Shown here: positions 16,678-26,136 of the stretch, piece by piece
How the letters are laid out: every line of letters starts with the position of its first letter
Numbering within the stretch: position 1 is the first letter of the stretch
From: PHAA01 sp034927445
GTDB taxonomy: Bacteria > Bacillota > Syntrophomonadia > Syntrophomonadales > Syntrophomonadaceae
Direction of reading: 5' to 3'
Length of the DNA stretch: 64,000 nucleotides
NCBI GenBank assembly: GCA_034927445.1
Contig: JAYFPZ010000011.1
Location: 111,054-175,053 of the forward strand
Notes under the pieces: generated by a model
Databases searched by the model: none
What the model was told of the DNA's origin: nothing
The model's input: the letters and a program-made list of their open reading frames with translations, nothing else
Made by a program: the position numbers and the translations under genes

Positions 16678-16879
16678 CTATTTCCCTCCTCTGCTCTACC
16701 AAAGAGCAATAGATATGGATCTGTTTCGTTCGCGGTTACCTGAAATTAAATTTCCCAGATAAGTTGTTCCAAATCTTATATCATTCCTTAAATAGCGAGA
16801 AGTCCGCGCTAATTCATACCCATTTGCGAATGTAGAAATGAAGCACCCTGAGGGCACTACTGATACTCCTTACAGTCGT

Positions 16880-18475
16880 TTAAAAATGAAGCAATATGGG
16901 ACGGCCCAAAATTCCATCCAGTTCTGCCAAGCGGTCCAAAGCTTCTTCTTCCACCTTGTTATCAACATTGATGATCATAATGGCTCTTTCTCCCTTGCCA
17001 TGACGCGCAACCTTCATGCCGGCAATGTTTACGCCTTCATCCCCCAGGGCGGTGGCGAAGGGGCCAATAACTCTGGGGCGGTCTTCATTCTCAACCATAA
17101 GTACATAGCCTTCCAGGGTGGTTTCGGTTTCATAGCCGTCAATTTCTACCAAGAGGGGATTCCGTGCCCGGGACAAGGTTCCGGCAAACTCCATCTGGTG
17201 CTCATGATTAAATATCTTTACCAAAATAAGGTTCTTATATCTTTTCGGGCTGACCGCCTCTTTGGTCTCATACAGTTTGATGCCCCGGTCCTCCGCCATC
17301 AGGCGGGCGTTTACATAGTTTACTTTTTCCCATAACACCGGCTCCAGCAATCCCTTCAGCAAGCCAATGGTCAGCATCTCGGTCTCATTAATGGTTATGG
17401 GGCCGCTATAGGTAATTTCCACCCGGCTAATGGGAGATTTGGCTATTTGATAGTAGATATTGCCCATCTTTTCAGCCAGGGTAATATACGGATGCAGGTA
17501 ATCCAACTCTTCGCCCAATACCGAGGGCAGATTTACGACGTTGGGAACGATTCCTCCCTGCAAGGCTTTGATAACCTGTTCGGCGATGTTTTCCCCCACC
17601 CGCTTTTGCGCTTCATAGGTATCGGCTCCCAAGTGGGGGGTGCAAACTACATTGGTGAATCTAAACAGCGGGTTTTGCTCCGCCGGTTCTTTTTCATACA
17701 CGTCTAAACCTGCACTGGCTATCTTGCCGCTCTCCAGTCCCTTTAATATGGCAGTTTCTGATATTATACCGCCCCGGGCACAATTGACAAGTCTTACTCC
17801 CGGTTTGGCCAGTTCGAGAACGTCCTCATTAACCATATGCATGGTCTCCTCGTTGCGCGGGGTATGCACCGTTATTATATCCGCTTCGCGCACCAGATCT
17901 TCAAGAGTTGCTTTTTTTTCGGCGCCGAAACGCTCGAATCTTTCATTGGCTATATAGGGATCATAGGCGATGACTTTCATATTAAATGATTTCAGCCGGG
18001 TCGCCACCATGGACCCGATTCTGCCCAATCCGACTATTCCCACGGTTTTGCCATACAGCTCGGTTCCGCGGAAGGGTGACCGGTCCCAGGTTCCGCTTTT
18101 TTTTAATACATCGCTGGCCCAGGCGGTATTTCTGACTGAGGACAATAACAGGCTTATGGTTTGCTCCGCGGCCGATATGGTATTGCTGTCGGGGGTGTTG
18201 GCCACGATAATCCCGTAACGGGTGCAGACATCAACGTCTATATTGTCAACGCCGTTGCCGGCCCGGCCGACTACTTTCAGCCTGGTTCCCCGCTGGATTA
18301 ACTCTTCATTGACTTTGGTGACGCTTCTTACAATTAAGGCATCATACTGGTCAATGATTTCCAATAATTCCGCCCGGGATATGTCCTTGCGAAAATCAAC
18401 CTCCAGCTCGCTCCTGAGTAAAGCCAATCCTTCTTCCGCTATGCTCTCGGTTACTATTACTTTTTTCCTTTCCAC
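16880..18475 (-). CDS. serA: D-3-phosphoglycerate dehydrogenase
   Basis: A 531-residue long-form SerA, first enzyme of serine synthesis. Substrate domain, NAD-binding GLGRIGSMVATRL, the catalytic Arg/Glu/His region (VNCARGGIISE, TPHLGADT), an intervening domain (about 320-450) and a C-terminal ACT domain (EDRPRVIGPFATALGDEGVNIAGM) for serine feedback are visible. The start is GTG 18475 with AAGGAGG upstream. It follows the aminotransferase by 16 nt, so both are under the seryl T-box. Confidence 0.95.
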   Translation of the reverse strand: MERKKVIVTESIAEEGLALLRSELEVDFRKDISRAELLEIIDQYDALIVRSVTKVNEELIQRGTRLKVVGRAGNGVDNIDVDVCTRYGIIVANTPDSNTISAAEQTISLLLSSVRNTAWASDVLKKSGTWDRSPFRGTELYGKTVGIVGLGRIGSMVATRLKSFNMKVIAYDPYIANERFERFGAEKKATLEDLVREADIITVHTPRNEETMHMVNEDVLELAKPGVRLVNCARGGIISETAILKGLESGKIASAGLDVYEKEPAEQNPLFRFTNVVCTPHLGADTYEAQKRVGENIAEQVIKALQGGIVPNVVNLPSVLGEELDYLHPYITLAEKMGNIYYQIAKSPISRVEITYSGPITINETEMLTIGLLKGLLEPVLWEKVNYVNARLMAEDRGIKLYETKEAVSPKRYKNLILVKIFNHEHQMEFAGTLSRARNPLLVEIDGYETETTLEGYVLMVENEDRPRVIGPFATALGDEGVNIAGMKVARHGKGERAIMIINVDNKVEEEALDRLAELDGILGRPILLHF

Positions 18476-18491
18476 CTGTCTGTCCTCCTTC

Positions 18492-19661
18492 TTAATCCAC
18501 TTGCACGTGGTGAGATCTCAACACTATTTCCTGGGCTGCTCTTACTCCCGCACCCAATTCCAATTTATACTTGAATTTAACCAGGGTCAGCTCCAGAGCT
18601 GCCAATACCGAGACTAAATCCAATTCCCTTATGTAACCCAGATGCCCCAATCTGAATATGACATCGTCAAGGCTTTGCTGGCCGCCCGCCAAAATCGTAT
18701 TATACTCTTCCAACATATATTTGCGAATCTGGTTGGCCCCGATTCCTTGGGGCGCCCGTATCGAAGTAACGGCCGGGGAGGCATACTTGTCTTCCGTAAA
18801 TAATTCCAAGCCCATGGCGCGAATACCGGTCCGTATCATATCCCGGTAATTGGCGTGGCGGATGAGGATGTTTTCCAATCCTTCTTCCAGCATCATGCGC
18901 AAAGCTTCCTGCAAGCCGAAATAAAGGGAAATTGGCGGAGTAAAGGCGGTCTGCCCCTTTTCCTGATACTCCAGGCCCATACCCACATCCCAGTAATATC
19001 TGCGGTTGGGGTTTTGTTTCTGCACCTGCAGGGCTTTTTCGTTAAAAGCCATAAAGCTCAGTCCCGGTGGAATCATGAAAGCTTTTTGGGAACCGCTTAC
19101 AACCACATCCAGCCGCCATTCGTCCATACGCAAATCAATCGCCGCCAATCCACTGACAGCATCCACCATAATCAAGGCAGGATGATCTCCCATAGCTGCA
19201 CGAATGCTTTTTATATCATTAAAAGCGCCGGTTGATGTCTCGTTATGAGTAATTAACACGGCTTTAATTTCCCCGTTTTTATCTTGATCTATCCGAGCTT
19301 TTACCCGCTCCGGATCGGCTCCGCTGCCCCAGGCAAACTCCATTTTCTCCACTTTGGCTCCGAATTTGGAGGCAATTTCTGCAAAACGGTTCCCGAACAC
19401 CCCGATAGAAATAGCTAAGACCTTATCCCCCGGACATATAAAGTTGGAAACGGCAGCTTCCAATCCCCCTGTTCCTGAAGCGGGATAGATCAAAACATAA
19501 TCCCGGGTCCGATAAATCTTTTTTACGCCCGCGACCACTTCTTCGATAATGGTTTTGAATTCAGGCCCCCGGTGGTTTATCATCGGCCTGTCCATCGCCC
19601 GGGCAACTCTTAAAGGTATGGGTGTAGGTCCAGGTATTAAGAGATATTGCGCACCTTTCAT
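18492..19661 (-). CDS. Class V aminotransferase (serine-pyruvate/alanine-glyoxylate type)
   Basis: A 389-residue PLP enzyme. IPGPTPIPLRVARAMDRPMINHRGPEF at the N-terminus and the PLP lysine in VVSGSQKAFMIPPG define the SPT/AGT/PucG group. With serA directly downstream and a seryl T-box upstream, it is likely to serve serine synthesis, either as the phosphoserine aminotransferase of a clade lacking SerC or as a serine-glyoxylate enzyme feeding glycine. The sequence alone cannot choose. The start is ATG 19661, preceded by GGGAGG. Confidence 0.85.
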   Translation of the reverse strand: MKGAQYLLIPGPTPIPLRVARAMDRPMINHRGPEFKTIIEEVVAGVKKIYRTRDYVLIYPASGTGGLEAAVSNFICPGDKVLAISIGVFGNRFAEIASKFGAKVEKMEFAWGSGADPERVKARIDQDKNGEIKAVLITHNETSTGAFNDIKSIRAAMGDHPALIMVDAVSGLAAIDLRMDEWRLDVVVSGSQKAFMIPPGLSFMAFNEKALQVQKQNPNRRYYWDVGMGLEYQEKGQTAFTPPISLYFGLQEALRMMLEEGLENILIRHANYRDMIRTGIRAMGLELFTEDKYASPAVTSIRAPQGIGANQIRKYMLEEYNTILAGGQQSLDDVIFRLGHLGYIRELDLVSVLAALELTLVKFKYKLELGAGVRAAQEIVLRSHHVQVD

Positions 19662-19685
19662 CTGTATAGACTGCCTCCCTGTTTA

Positions 19686-19922
19686 AAAATAAAACCCCCC
19701 GTCCCGGCCAGGGACGAGAGGTACTTCCCGCGTTGCCACCCTTGTTGACGCTGGTGCGTCCACTTTATGGTTATAACGGAACCGCCGTGACTGCTTTAGA
19801 CAGCCAGCCTCCAGGGTGGATTCAAAGCCTGACTATACTGGTTTGCACCGTCCACCAGCTCTCTAAAATAATCCTGGCTCCTACTATTCCCTATCATCAC
19901 TTTAAATCAAAAATTTGGCTTG
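19686..19922 (-). promoter_or_regulatory. T-box leader, probably serine-specific
   Basis: On the minus strand, the leader shows the stem I elements GATAGGGAATAGTAGG, GGTGCAAACCAG and GAATCCACCCTGGAG, then the T-box GGGTGGCAACGCGGG (19726-19741). A terminator hairpin GTCCC-TGGC-CGGGAC precedes TTTTATTTTT. The bulge TGGC would pair with GCCA, i.e. a tRNA with discriminator G as in the tRNA-Ser genes here. The triplet after GAA in the specifier loop reads TCC (Ser). It controls the aminotransferase-serA(-serS) operon by sensing uncharged tRNA-Ser. The specifier position was assigned by eye. Confidence 0.88.
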
Positions 19923-19928
19923 TGGTCA

Positions 19929-19957
19929 ATTATAGTATACAAAAATTCCTTTGACAA
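19929..19957 (-). promoter_or_regulatory. Sigma-A promoter of the T-box/serine operon
   Basis: TTGTCA and TATAAT on the minus strand with a 17-nt spacer. Initiation is expected near 19922, at the first base of the T-box leader and just past the pdxT stop. Confidence 0.88.
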
Positions 19958-19965
19958 GATAGCCA

Positions 19966-20532
19966 TTACAACATTCCTAGGAAAAAGCCATGTATACTTG
20001 GATCATCTGTCAGTTCCGGATGAAAGGCGGTAGCCAGCAAATTGCCTTCCCGGACCATCACTATTTTGTCCTGATGGTAAGCCAGTATGCGGGTTTCGCC
20101 CCATACCCGCTCAACATAAGGCGCCCTTATAAAGACTCCCCGGCATTGATCAATGCCCTCCACTTGGAGTTCGGTTTCAAAGCTGTCAACCTGGCGGCCG
20201 AAGCCATTCCGCCTGACGGCAATATCCATTAGGTTCAAACTTACCTGATCCATTTCTACGATCTCGCGGGCCAGCAAAATCATGCCGGCACAGGTCCCCC
20301 AGATGGGCATGCCCTCAGTATGGCGGGATTGAATTTTTTCAACCAGACCATAGGCCTGCATGAGCTTGCCGATGGTGGTGCTTTCCCCCCCCGGAATTAT
20401 CAGTCCGTCAATCTCGTTCAATTCTTCCGCGGTGCGAATTTGCCGGGCCAAAGCCCCACACTTATGCAAGGCTTTTTCATGTTCTATAAAAGCCCCCTGG
20501 AGGGCTAAAACGCCTACCTTCTTACCAGCCAC
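19966..20532 (-). CDS. pdxT: Pyridoxal 5'-phosphate synthase glutaminase subunit
   Basis: A 188-residue class I glutaminase that delivers ammonia to PdxS. GVLALQGAFIEH, IPGGESTTIGKLM, the nucleophile in WGTCAGMI and the His/Glu pair in AFHPELTDD are all present. It overlaps the end of pdxS by 11 bp. PLP made here serves the PLP enzymes nearby (GcvP, SelA, the class V aminotransferase). Confidence 0.96.
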   Translation of the reverse strand: MAGKKVGVLALQGAFIEHEKALHKCGALARQIRTAEELNEIDGLIIPGGESTTIGKLMQAYGLVEKIQSRHTEGMPIWGTCAGMILLAREIVEMDQVSLNLMDIAVRRNGFGRQVDSFETELQVEGIDQCRGVFIRAPYVERVWGETRILAYHQDKIVMVREGNLLATAFHPELTDDPSIHGFFLGML

Positions 20533-21406
20533 GATCCTGCATCCTATCTTCCGGTCTAATATCAGGTATGTTGATTCCCACCATAGCCTCTCCTAAATCT
20601 CTGGACACCTCTGCCAGGACGGCGGCGTCATTGAAATAGGTGGTAGCTGCTACAATGGACTTGGCCCGGCGGGCCGGATCACCTGATTTAAAAATTCCCG
20701 AACCTACAAAAATTCCGTCACAACCCAATTGCATCATAAGGGCGGCATCAGCCGGAGTGGCAATGCCGCCAGCGGCAAAATTAACCACCGGCAATTTTTG
20801 CAGGCGGGCAACTTCTACCACTAATTCGTAAGGAGCCTGCATTTCTTTGGCAGCCGTCATCAATTCTTCCTGGGGCAGGTTGCTTACCCAGCGGATCTCA
20901 TCGTTGACCTGACGGATATGACGTACGGCTTCGACCACATTTCCGGTTCCCGGTTCGCCTTTGGTGCGGATCATCGCCGCTCCCTCTCCTATTCGGCGCA
21001 AGGCTTCTCCCAGATTCCGCGCTCCGCAAACAAACGGAACCTTAAAATCATGTTTATTGACATGATACTTTTCATCGGCCGGGGTCAGCACTTCGCTCTC
21101 ATCAATATAATCCACTCCCAGAGACTGCAGCACCTGTGCCTCGACAAAATGCCCGATTCGGCATTTGGCCATTACCGGTATCGTAACCGCCTCCATAATT
21201 TTTAAAACTACACTGGGATCAGCCATACGAGCTATTCCTCCGGCAGCTCTTATGTCGGCGGGCACTCTTTCCAGCGCCATGACTGCGCAGGCACCGGCTT
21301 CTTCAGCAATTTTCGCCTGTTCCGGGGTAGTTACATCCATTATTACCCCACCCTTTAACATCTGGGCCAGTCCTGACTTTACTTTAAATGTTCCGGTATC
21401 AACCAT
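20522..21406 (-). CDS. pdxS: Pyridoxal 5'-phosphate synthase lyase subunit
   Basis: A 294-residue (beta/alpha)8 enzyme that builds PLP from ribose 5-phosphate, glyceraldehyde 3-phosphate and ammonia. KSGLAQMLKGGVIMDVTTPEQAKIAEEAGACAVMALERVPADIR is almost invariant in the family and contains the active-site region. GTGNVVEAVRHIR and FAAGGIATPADAALMMQLGCDG follow. ATG 21406 is chosen (GGAGGG 7 nt upstream) rather than a start five codons earlier. Confidence 0.97.
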   Translation of the reverse strand: MVDTGTFKVKSGLAQMLKGGVIMDVTTPEQAKIAEEAGACAVMALERVPADIRAAGGIARMADPSVVLKIMEAVTIPVMAKCRIGHFVEAQVLQSLGVDYIDESEVLTPADEKYHVNKHDFKVPFVCGARNLGEALRRIGEGAAMIRTKGEPGTGNVVEAVRHIRQVNDEIRWVSNLPQEELMTAAKEMQAPYELVVEVARLQKLPVVNFAAGGIATPADAALMMQLGCDGIFVGSGIFKSGDPARRAKSIVAATTYFNDAAVLAEVSRDLGEAMVGINIPDIRPEDRMQDRGW

Positions 21407-21525
21407 AATTAATCCCTCCAAAGCTGTTCATAGCTTTTTATACTGACTATCAAAATTGCTTATTTTTAAACAAGCTTCAGCGATAATAATAGTAAAGAGT
21501 CACTGCCGCGTCAATTGTTTTTACT

Positions 21526-23961
21526 TTATTCTTCTTTTTCGGTTTTAAATCTTGCTACTGCGGCCACCCGATCGCTGGACGAGGTCTTCATCAGCACCAC
21601 TCCCCGGGAATACCGCTTCTGGGTTGAAACATCACCGGCTTCCAGCCGGATGATATTCCCCTCACTGGTCAATATAACCAGTTCTTCACCCTCGGCGACT
21701 ATTTTAAAACCAACTATAGGTCCATTTTTCCGATCTACATTAATGGTTTTCAATCCTTTGCCGCCCCGGTTTTGATTTTTGAACTCAGTCAAAGGGGTTT
21801 TTTTTCCATACCCATTTTCAGTAACCATGAATACCTCTGCTTCCGGACGGTCTTTATCCACTCCCACTACGAAATCATTGCGGGCTAATCTTATCCCTTT
21901 TACTCCGGCTGCAGTCCGCCCCATGCTTCTGACCTGATCCTCGTCGAACATAATCGACTGCCCCAGCGATGTAACCAGCATCACCTGGTCATGGTCGTTA
22001 ACCCTGATTACTCCTACCAGTTCGTCGCCTTCACCCAGGCTCAGCGCTATAATTCCGCTTTTCCTGATATTGGCAAAAGCCGACAAGGCTATCTTTTTGA
22101 CTATGCCCTTTTTGGTAGCCATAATCAAATGCCGTTTATCATCCACATTCCTGGAGGCCACTATGGTAGTTACTTTTTCTCCCGGCCTCAGCTCCAGAAA
22201 ATTAACCAGTGCCTGTCCCTTGGCCTGGCGGGACGACTCCTGGATTTGATAAGCTTTGGCACAGAAGGCCCGGCCTTGGTTGGTAAAGAAGAAAATGTTG
22301 GCCAGCACCCCGGTTACCAGGATATCGTGGGCAAAATCCTCAGCCCGGATATTGGCCGCGCTTATCCCCTTACCGCCTCTTTTTTGAGCTTTATATGTAT
22401 CCAGGGGCTGTCTCTTAATATATCCCCGGTAGCTGAGGGTTATCACCACTTCATGGTCTTCAATAAAATCCTCTTCCTCATAATCCGAATTTTCATTGCT
22501 AATTTCGGTTCTTCTTTTATCTCCATATTTCTCATTGATATCATCCAGGTCTTGTTTGACCATCAGCAAGACTCTCTCCGGACGGGCCAATATATCTTCA
22601 TAATCAGCTATTTTGACCAGCAAATCCCGGAACTCTTCTTCCAGTTTGGCTCGCTCCAAACCGGTTAATTGGGCAAACCGCATATCCAGAATGGCATTGG
22701 CCTGAATTTCGGTAAGGGCAAAGGTCTCCATCAGACCTGTACGCGCCGTCTCCCGGTTGGCAGAATTTCTGATCAGGCTGATAATGGCGTCCAGGTTGTC
22801 AATGGCGATGCGCAATCCTTCCAACACATGCTTGCGGTTGTTAGCCAGTTTTAAATCATGCTGGGTTCTGCGGGTTATGACTTCCTGGCGGTGCTCCACG
22901 TAATATGCCATCATCTGCTTAATATTAAGGGTACGGGGCTGCCCGTTCACCAGGCTGACCATATTTACGCCAAAACTGTCTTCCAACTGGGTATGTTTAA
23001 AAAGCTTGTTGACCACTATGTTGGCGTTAACTTCCCGGCGCAGCTCAATAACAACCCTGATTCCATTGCGATCCGATTCATCTCTCAGGTCGACTATGCC
23101 GTCAATCTTTTTATCTCTAACCAGCTCGGCAATCTTTTCCACTACCCTGGCCTTATTTACCTGGTAGGGTATTTCGGTAATTATAATGGCGTTTCTTCCG
23201 CCTTTTTTCTCTTCAATCGTATAACGGGACCTCATTTTGATACTTCCCCGCCCGGTGGTGTATGCTGCCCGGATTCCCCGATCGCCTATGATGCCGCCGG
23301 TAGGAAAATCAGGACCCGGCATAACTTGCATAAGCTCATCAATCGTAACCTCAGGATTATCAATTACCAATTTTATGGCGGTCACTACTTCACTGAGGTT
23401 ATGGGGAGGAATATTGGTGGCCATACCTACTGCAATCCCGGCCGATCCATTTATCAACAGATTCGGAATCCGGCTGGGCAAGACCTGCGGCTCTTCCCGG
23501 GTATCGTCATAATTGGGGCGCCAGTCAATGGTATCCTTCTCGATGTCTTTGAGCAGTTCTCCAGCTATGCGGGACATCCTCGACTCGGTATACCTCATGG
23601 CGGCTGCGGCATCCCCGTCAATGGAGCCAAAGTTTCCATGCCCATCCACCAGCGGATACCGCATGGAGAAGTCCTGGGCCATTTTGACCATGGTCTGGTA
23701 AATGGCCGAATCACCGTGGGGATGATATTTTCCCATTACTTCACCGACTATATTGGCCGATTTCTTGTGGGGCTTGTCATGGGTCATGCCCTGGTCGTAA
23801 AGTGCGTATAAAATACGGCGGTGCACCGGTTTAAGGCCGTCTCGTATGTCCGGCAAGGCCCGGGCGACGATTACGCTCATGGCATATTCCAAAAACGATT
23901 TTTTGACTTCTTTTTCTATATCTACAGGTATGGTTTTACTGAAAAGGCTCTCCTGTCCCAA
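21526..23961 (-). CDS. gyrA: DNA gyrase subunit A
   Basis: An 811-residue breakage-reunion subunit. The active-site tyrosine is Tyr124 in AMRYTESRMS, and the quinolone-determining region reads HGDSAIYQTMV with a Ser at the usual susceptible position. The C-terminal beta-pinwheel contains the GyrA-box KRGGKGISA, followed by repeated blades (e.g. NRGGKGLKTIN) and an acidic tail. It lies 13 nt after gyrB in the origin operon. Confidence 0.98.
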   Translation of the reverse strand: MGQESLFSKTIPVDIEKEVKKSFLEYAMSVIVARALPDIRDGLKPVHRRILYALYDQGMTHDKPHKKSANIVGEVMGKYHPHGDSAIYQTMVKMAQDFSMRYPLVDGHGNFGSIDGDAAAAMRYTESRMSRIAGELLKDIEKDTIDWRPNYDDTREEPQVLPSRIPNLLINGSAGIAVGMATNIPPHNLSEVVTAIKLVIDNPEVTIDELMQVMPGPDFPTGGIIGDRGIRAAYTTGRGSIKMRSRYTIEEKKGGRNAIIITEIPYQVNKARVVEKIAELVRDKKIDGIVDLRDESDRNGIRVVIELRREVNANIVVNKLFKHTQLEDSFGVNMVSLVNGQPRTLNIKQMMAYYVEHRQEVITRRTQHDLKLANNRKHVLEGLRIAIDNLDAIISLIRNSANRETARTGLMETFALTEIQANAILDMRFAQLTGLERAKLEEEFRDLLVKIADYEDILARPERVLLMVKQDLDDINEKYGDKRRTEISNENSDYEEEDFIEDHEVVITLSYRGYIKRQPLDTYKAQKRGGKGISAANIRAEDFAHDILVTGVLANIFFFTNQGRAFCAKAYQIQESSRQAKGQALVNFLELRPGEKVTTIVASRNVDDKRHLIMATKKGIVKKIALSAFANIRKSGIIALSLGEGDELVGVIRVNDHDQVMLVTSLGQSIMFDEDQVRSMGRTAAGVKGIRLARNDFVVGVDKDRPEAEVFMVTENGYGKKTPLTEFKNQNRGGKGLKTINVDRKNGPIVGFKIVAEGEELVILTSEGNIIRLEAGDVSTQKRYSRGVVLMKTSSSDRVAAVARFKTEKEE

Positions 23962-23974
23962 AGCAATATACCCC

Positions 23975-25879
23975 CTATATATCCAGGTTGGTTACATATT
24001 TGGCGTTGTCATGGATAAACTCCTTGCGGGGCTCCACATTGTCACCCATCAGATCGGTAAATACTTTATCGGCTTGATAGGCTTCTTCGATGGTAACCTG
24101 CATTACCGTACGGTTGTCGGCATTCATAGTGGTTTCCCACAGTTGTTCGGGATCCATCTCCCCCAGTCCTTTATAGCGCTGCACCGACCATTTTTTATCC
24201 GATTGTTCCAGGAACTGGTTCAATTCACTGTCGTTGAAGAAGTAATGAATATCTTTGCCTCTTTTTAATCCATACAAAGGCGGCTGGGCAATATATACAT
24301 AGCCGTGTTCAATCAGTTCTTTCATATAGCGATAGAAAAAGGTCAGGAGCAGAATCCTGATATGGGCCCCGTCCACGTCGGCATCGGTCATGATAAACAA
24401 CTTGTGATAGCGGGCTTTCTTAATATCGAAATCCTCGCCGATGCCTGTACCCATGGCTGTAATCAGATTGCGTATCTCTTCGCTGGATAAAACCCTATCT
24501 AATCTTGACTTTTCCACATTTAAGATCTTGCCCCGCAGAGGCAGGATTGCCTGGTAGGTACGATCCCGGCCCTGTTTGGCCGAGCCGCCGGCGGAGTCGC
24601 CCTCGACGATGAAAAGCTCCGACTGGGCGGGGTCCCGGTTGCTGCAATCCGCCAATTTCCCCGGCAGGGAAGTAGATTCCAGGGCACTCTTGCGCCGGGT
24701 CAATTCCCGGGCTTTGCGGGCGGCTTCCCTCGCCCTTCTGGCGGAAATGGCTTTTTCCAGAATCTTTTTGGCGGCCGCCGGGTGCTCATTCAAATAATCA
24801 TCCACGCTCTCATAAACCGCTGCATCTACCAGACCTCTAATATAGGTGTTGCCTAACTTGGTTTTGGTCTGCCCTTCAAATTGGGGATCCTTTACCATTA
24901 CCGCTATGATTGCCGCTACCCCTTCCCGGATGTCCTCTCCGGCCAGGTTGGGCTCATTTTCCTTCAGGATGTTGTTCTTTTTAGCATAATCGTTTATAAC
25001 TCGGGTCAGGGCGTTTTTAAAACCGGTCTCGTGGGTTCCTCCTTCCTGGGTTCTGATGTTATTGGCAAATGAATAAATATTCTCGCTGTAGCCATTGTTG
25101 TATTGCAAAGCTACTTCAACCACCACATCGTCCTTTTTAACCTCAAAAAATATGGGGTCGCTGTTAACGACTTCTTTGCTTTTGTTTATATAAACGACAA
25201 AATCCTTTAAGCCGGTCGATTTAAACTCTTTGGTGAAGATTTCTTCTTCCCGGGCATCGGTAAAGGTTATATGTAATCCCTTATTTAAATATCCCAGTTC
25301 TCTCAGCCTTTGGATAAGGATGTCGCGGTCAAAAACCGTTATCTCGAATATTTCGGGGTCCGGACAAAAATGAATTATAGTCCCGTTTTTATCCGTTTCC
25401 CCCAGGATAGTCAGTGGACTTACCGGCTTTCCCCGTTCATAATCCTGTCTATAGGTATGCCCGTCCCGGAGAACTGTAACTTCCATTCTGGCCGATAAGG
25501 CATTCACCACGGACAGTCCTACTCCATGCAGACCTCCCGAAATGGTGTAACCGCTGCCCCCGAATTTCCCCCCTGAATGCAGCGTGGTCATAATAACTTC
25601 AATAGCCGGTATGCCCATCTGCGGATGAGTGTCCACCGGTATGCCCCGTCCATTATCACATACGGTGATACTGTTGTCCCGGTTTATCCTGACATCAATC
25701 CGGTCACAGTAGCCCCCCACCGATTCGTCAATACTGTTGTCGACTATTTCGAATACCAGATGATGCAGCCCTTTGGGTCCGGTGGTCCCGATATACATCC
25801 CGGGTCTCATACGGACCGCTTCCAGTCCTTCCAGCACCTGAATATCAGAAGCACTATATCCGTTTTCAATTTCCTTCAA
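23975..25879 (-). CDS. gyrB: DNA gyrase subunit B
   Basis: A 634-residue ATPase subunit. The GHKL ATP site (EIVDNSIDESVGGYC, GRGIPVD, GGLHGVGLSVVNAL), transducer domain and TOPRIM motifs (EGDSAGGSAKQGRDR, TDADVDGAHI) are intact. The start is TTG 25879 with a strong AGGAGGAGG 8 nt upstream; no ATG is available near it. It is preceded by remB and followed closely by gyrA. Confidence 0.97.
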   Translation of the reverse strand: MKEIENGYSASDIQVLEGLEAVRMRPGMYIGTTGPKGLHHLVFEIVDNSIDESVGGYCDRIDVRINRDNSITVCDNGRGIPVDTHPQMGIPAIEVIMTTLHSGGKFGGSGYTISGGLHGVGLSVVNALSARMEVTVLRDGHTYRQDYERGKPVSPLTILGETDKNGTIIHFCPDPEIFEITVFDRDILIQRLRELGYLNKGLHITFTDAREEEIFTKEFKSTGLKDFVVYINKSKEVVNSDPIFFEVKKDDVVVEVALQYNNGYSENIYSFANNIRTQEGGTHETGFKNALTRVINDYAKKNNILKENEPNLAGEDIREGVAAIIAVMVKDPQFEGQTKTKLGNTYIRGLVDAAVYESVDDYLNEHPAAAKKILEKAISARRAREAARKARELTRRKSALESTSLPGKLADCSNRDPAQSELFIVEGDSAGGSAKQGRDRTYQAILPLRGKILNVEKSRLDRVLSSEEIRNLITAMGTGIGEDFDIKKARYHKLFIMTDADVDGAHIRILLLTFFYRYMKELIEHGYVYIAQPPLYGLKRGKDIHYFFNDSELNQFLEQSDKKWSVQRYKGLGEMDPEQLWETTMNADNRTVMQVTIEEAYQADKVFTDLMGDNVEPRKEFIHDNAKYVTNLDI

Positions 25880-25882
25880 GAA

Positions 25883-26134
25883 TCAAACCTCCTCCTGATA
25901 GTGAATAGCACGTTTATAAAGGGTGGTTGAAGATATTGGCGATAAATAGATTCCTTCATCACAAATTACCAATGCCTTTTTTTTATCTCTCTTGCTGATA
26001 TTAAAAAGAGCTTTATCAAGGGCCGCATTTTCGATTATTTCTTGTATATCATCAGATATCGGTTCTTCTAGGTTTAAGATTGCTATCACACTGTTGCCGC
26101 CTATTACCTTGTTATTACCAAGATGTAAAAACAT
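25883..26134 (-). CDS. remB: RemB/YaaB-like DUF370 DNA-binding protein
   Basis: About 83 residues, beginning MFLHLGNNKVIGGNSVIAILNLE, the DUF370 signature found between recF and gyrB in many Firmicutes (yaaB/remB, extracellular matrix regulation in Bacillus). ATG 26134 is used because AAAGGAG lies 8 nt upstream; ATG 26140 overlaps the recF stop but is only 3 nt from that site. The role here is inferred from position and family. Confidence 0.88.
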   Translation of the reverse strand: MFLHLGNNKVIGGNSVIAILNLEEPISDDIQEIIENAALDKALFNISKRDKKKALVICDEGIYLSPISSTTLYKRAIHYQEEV

Positions 26135-26136
26135 AC

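Noticed and set aside
16678..16879. Second T-box upstream of serS
   Set aside because: No TGG-type T-box sequence, stem I motifs or terminator were found in this gap, only a small hairpin next to the ribosome-binding site.
22858..23811. 317-codon plus-strand frame inside gyrA
   Set aside because: It is antisense to the most conserved part of gyrA and has no domain; the gyrA frame is certain.
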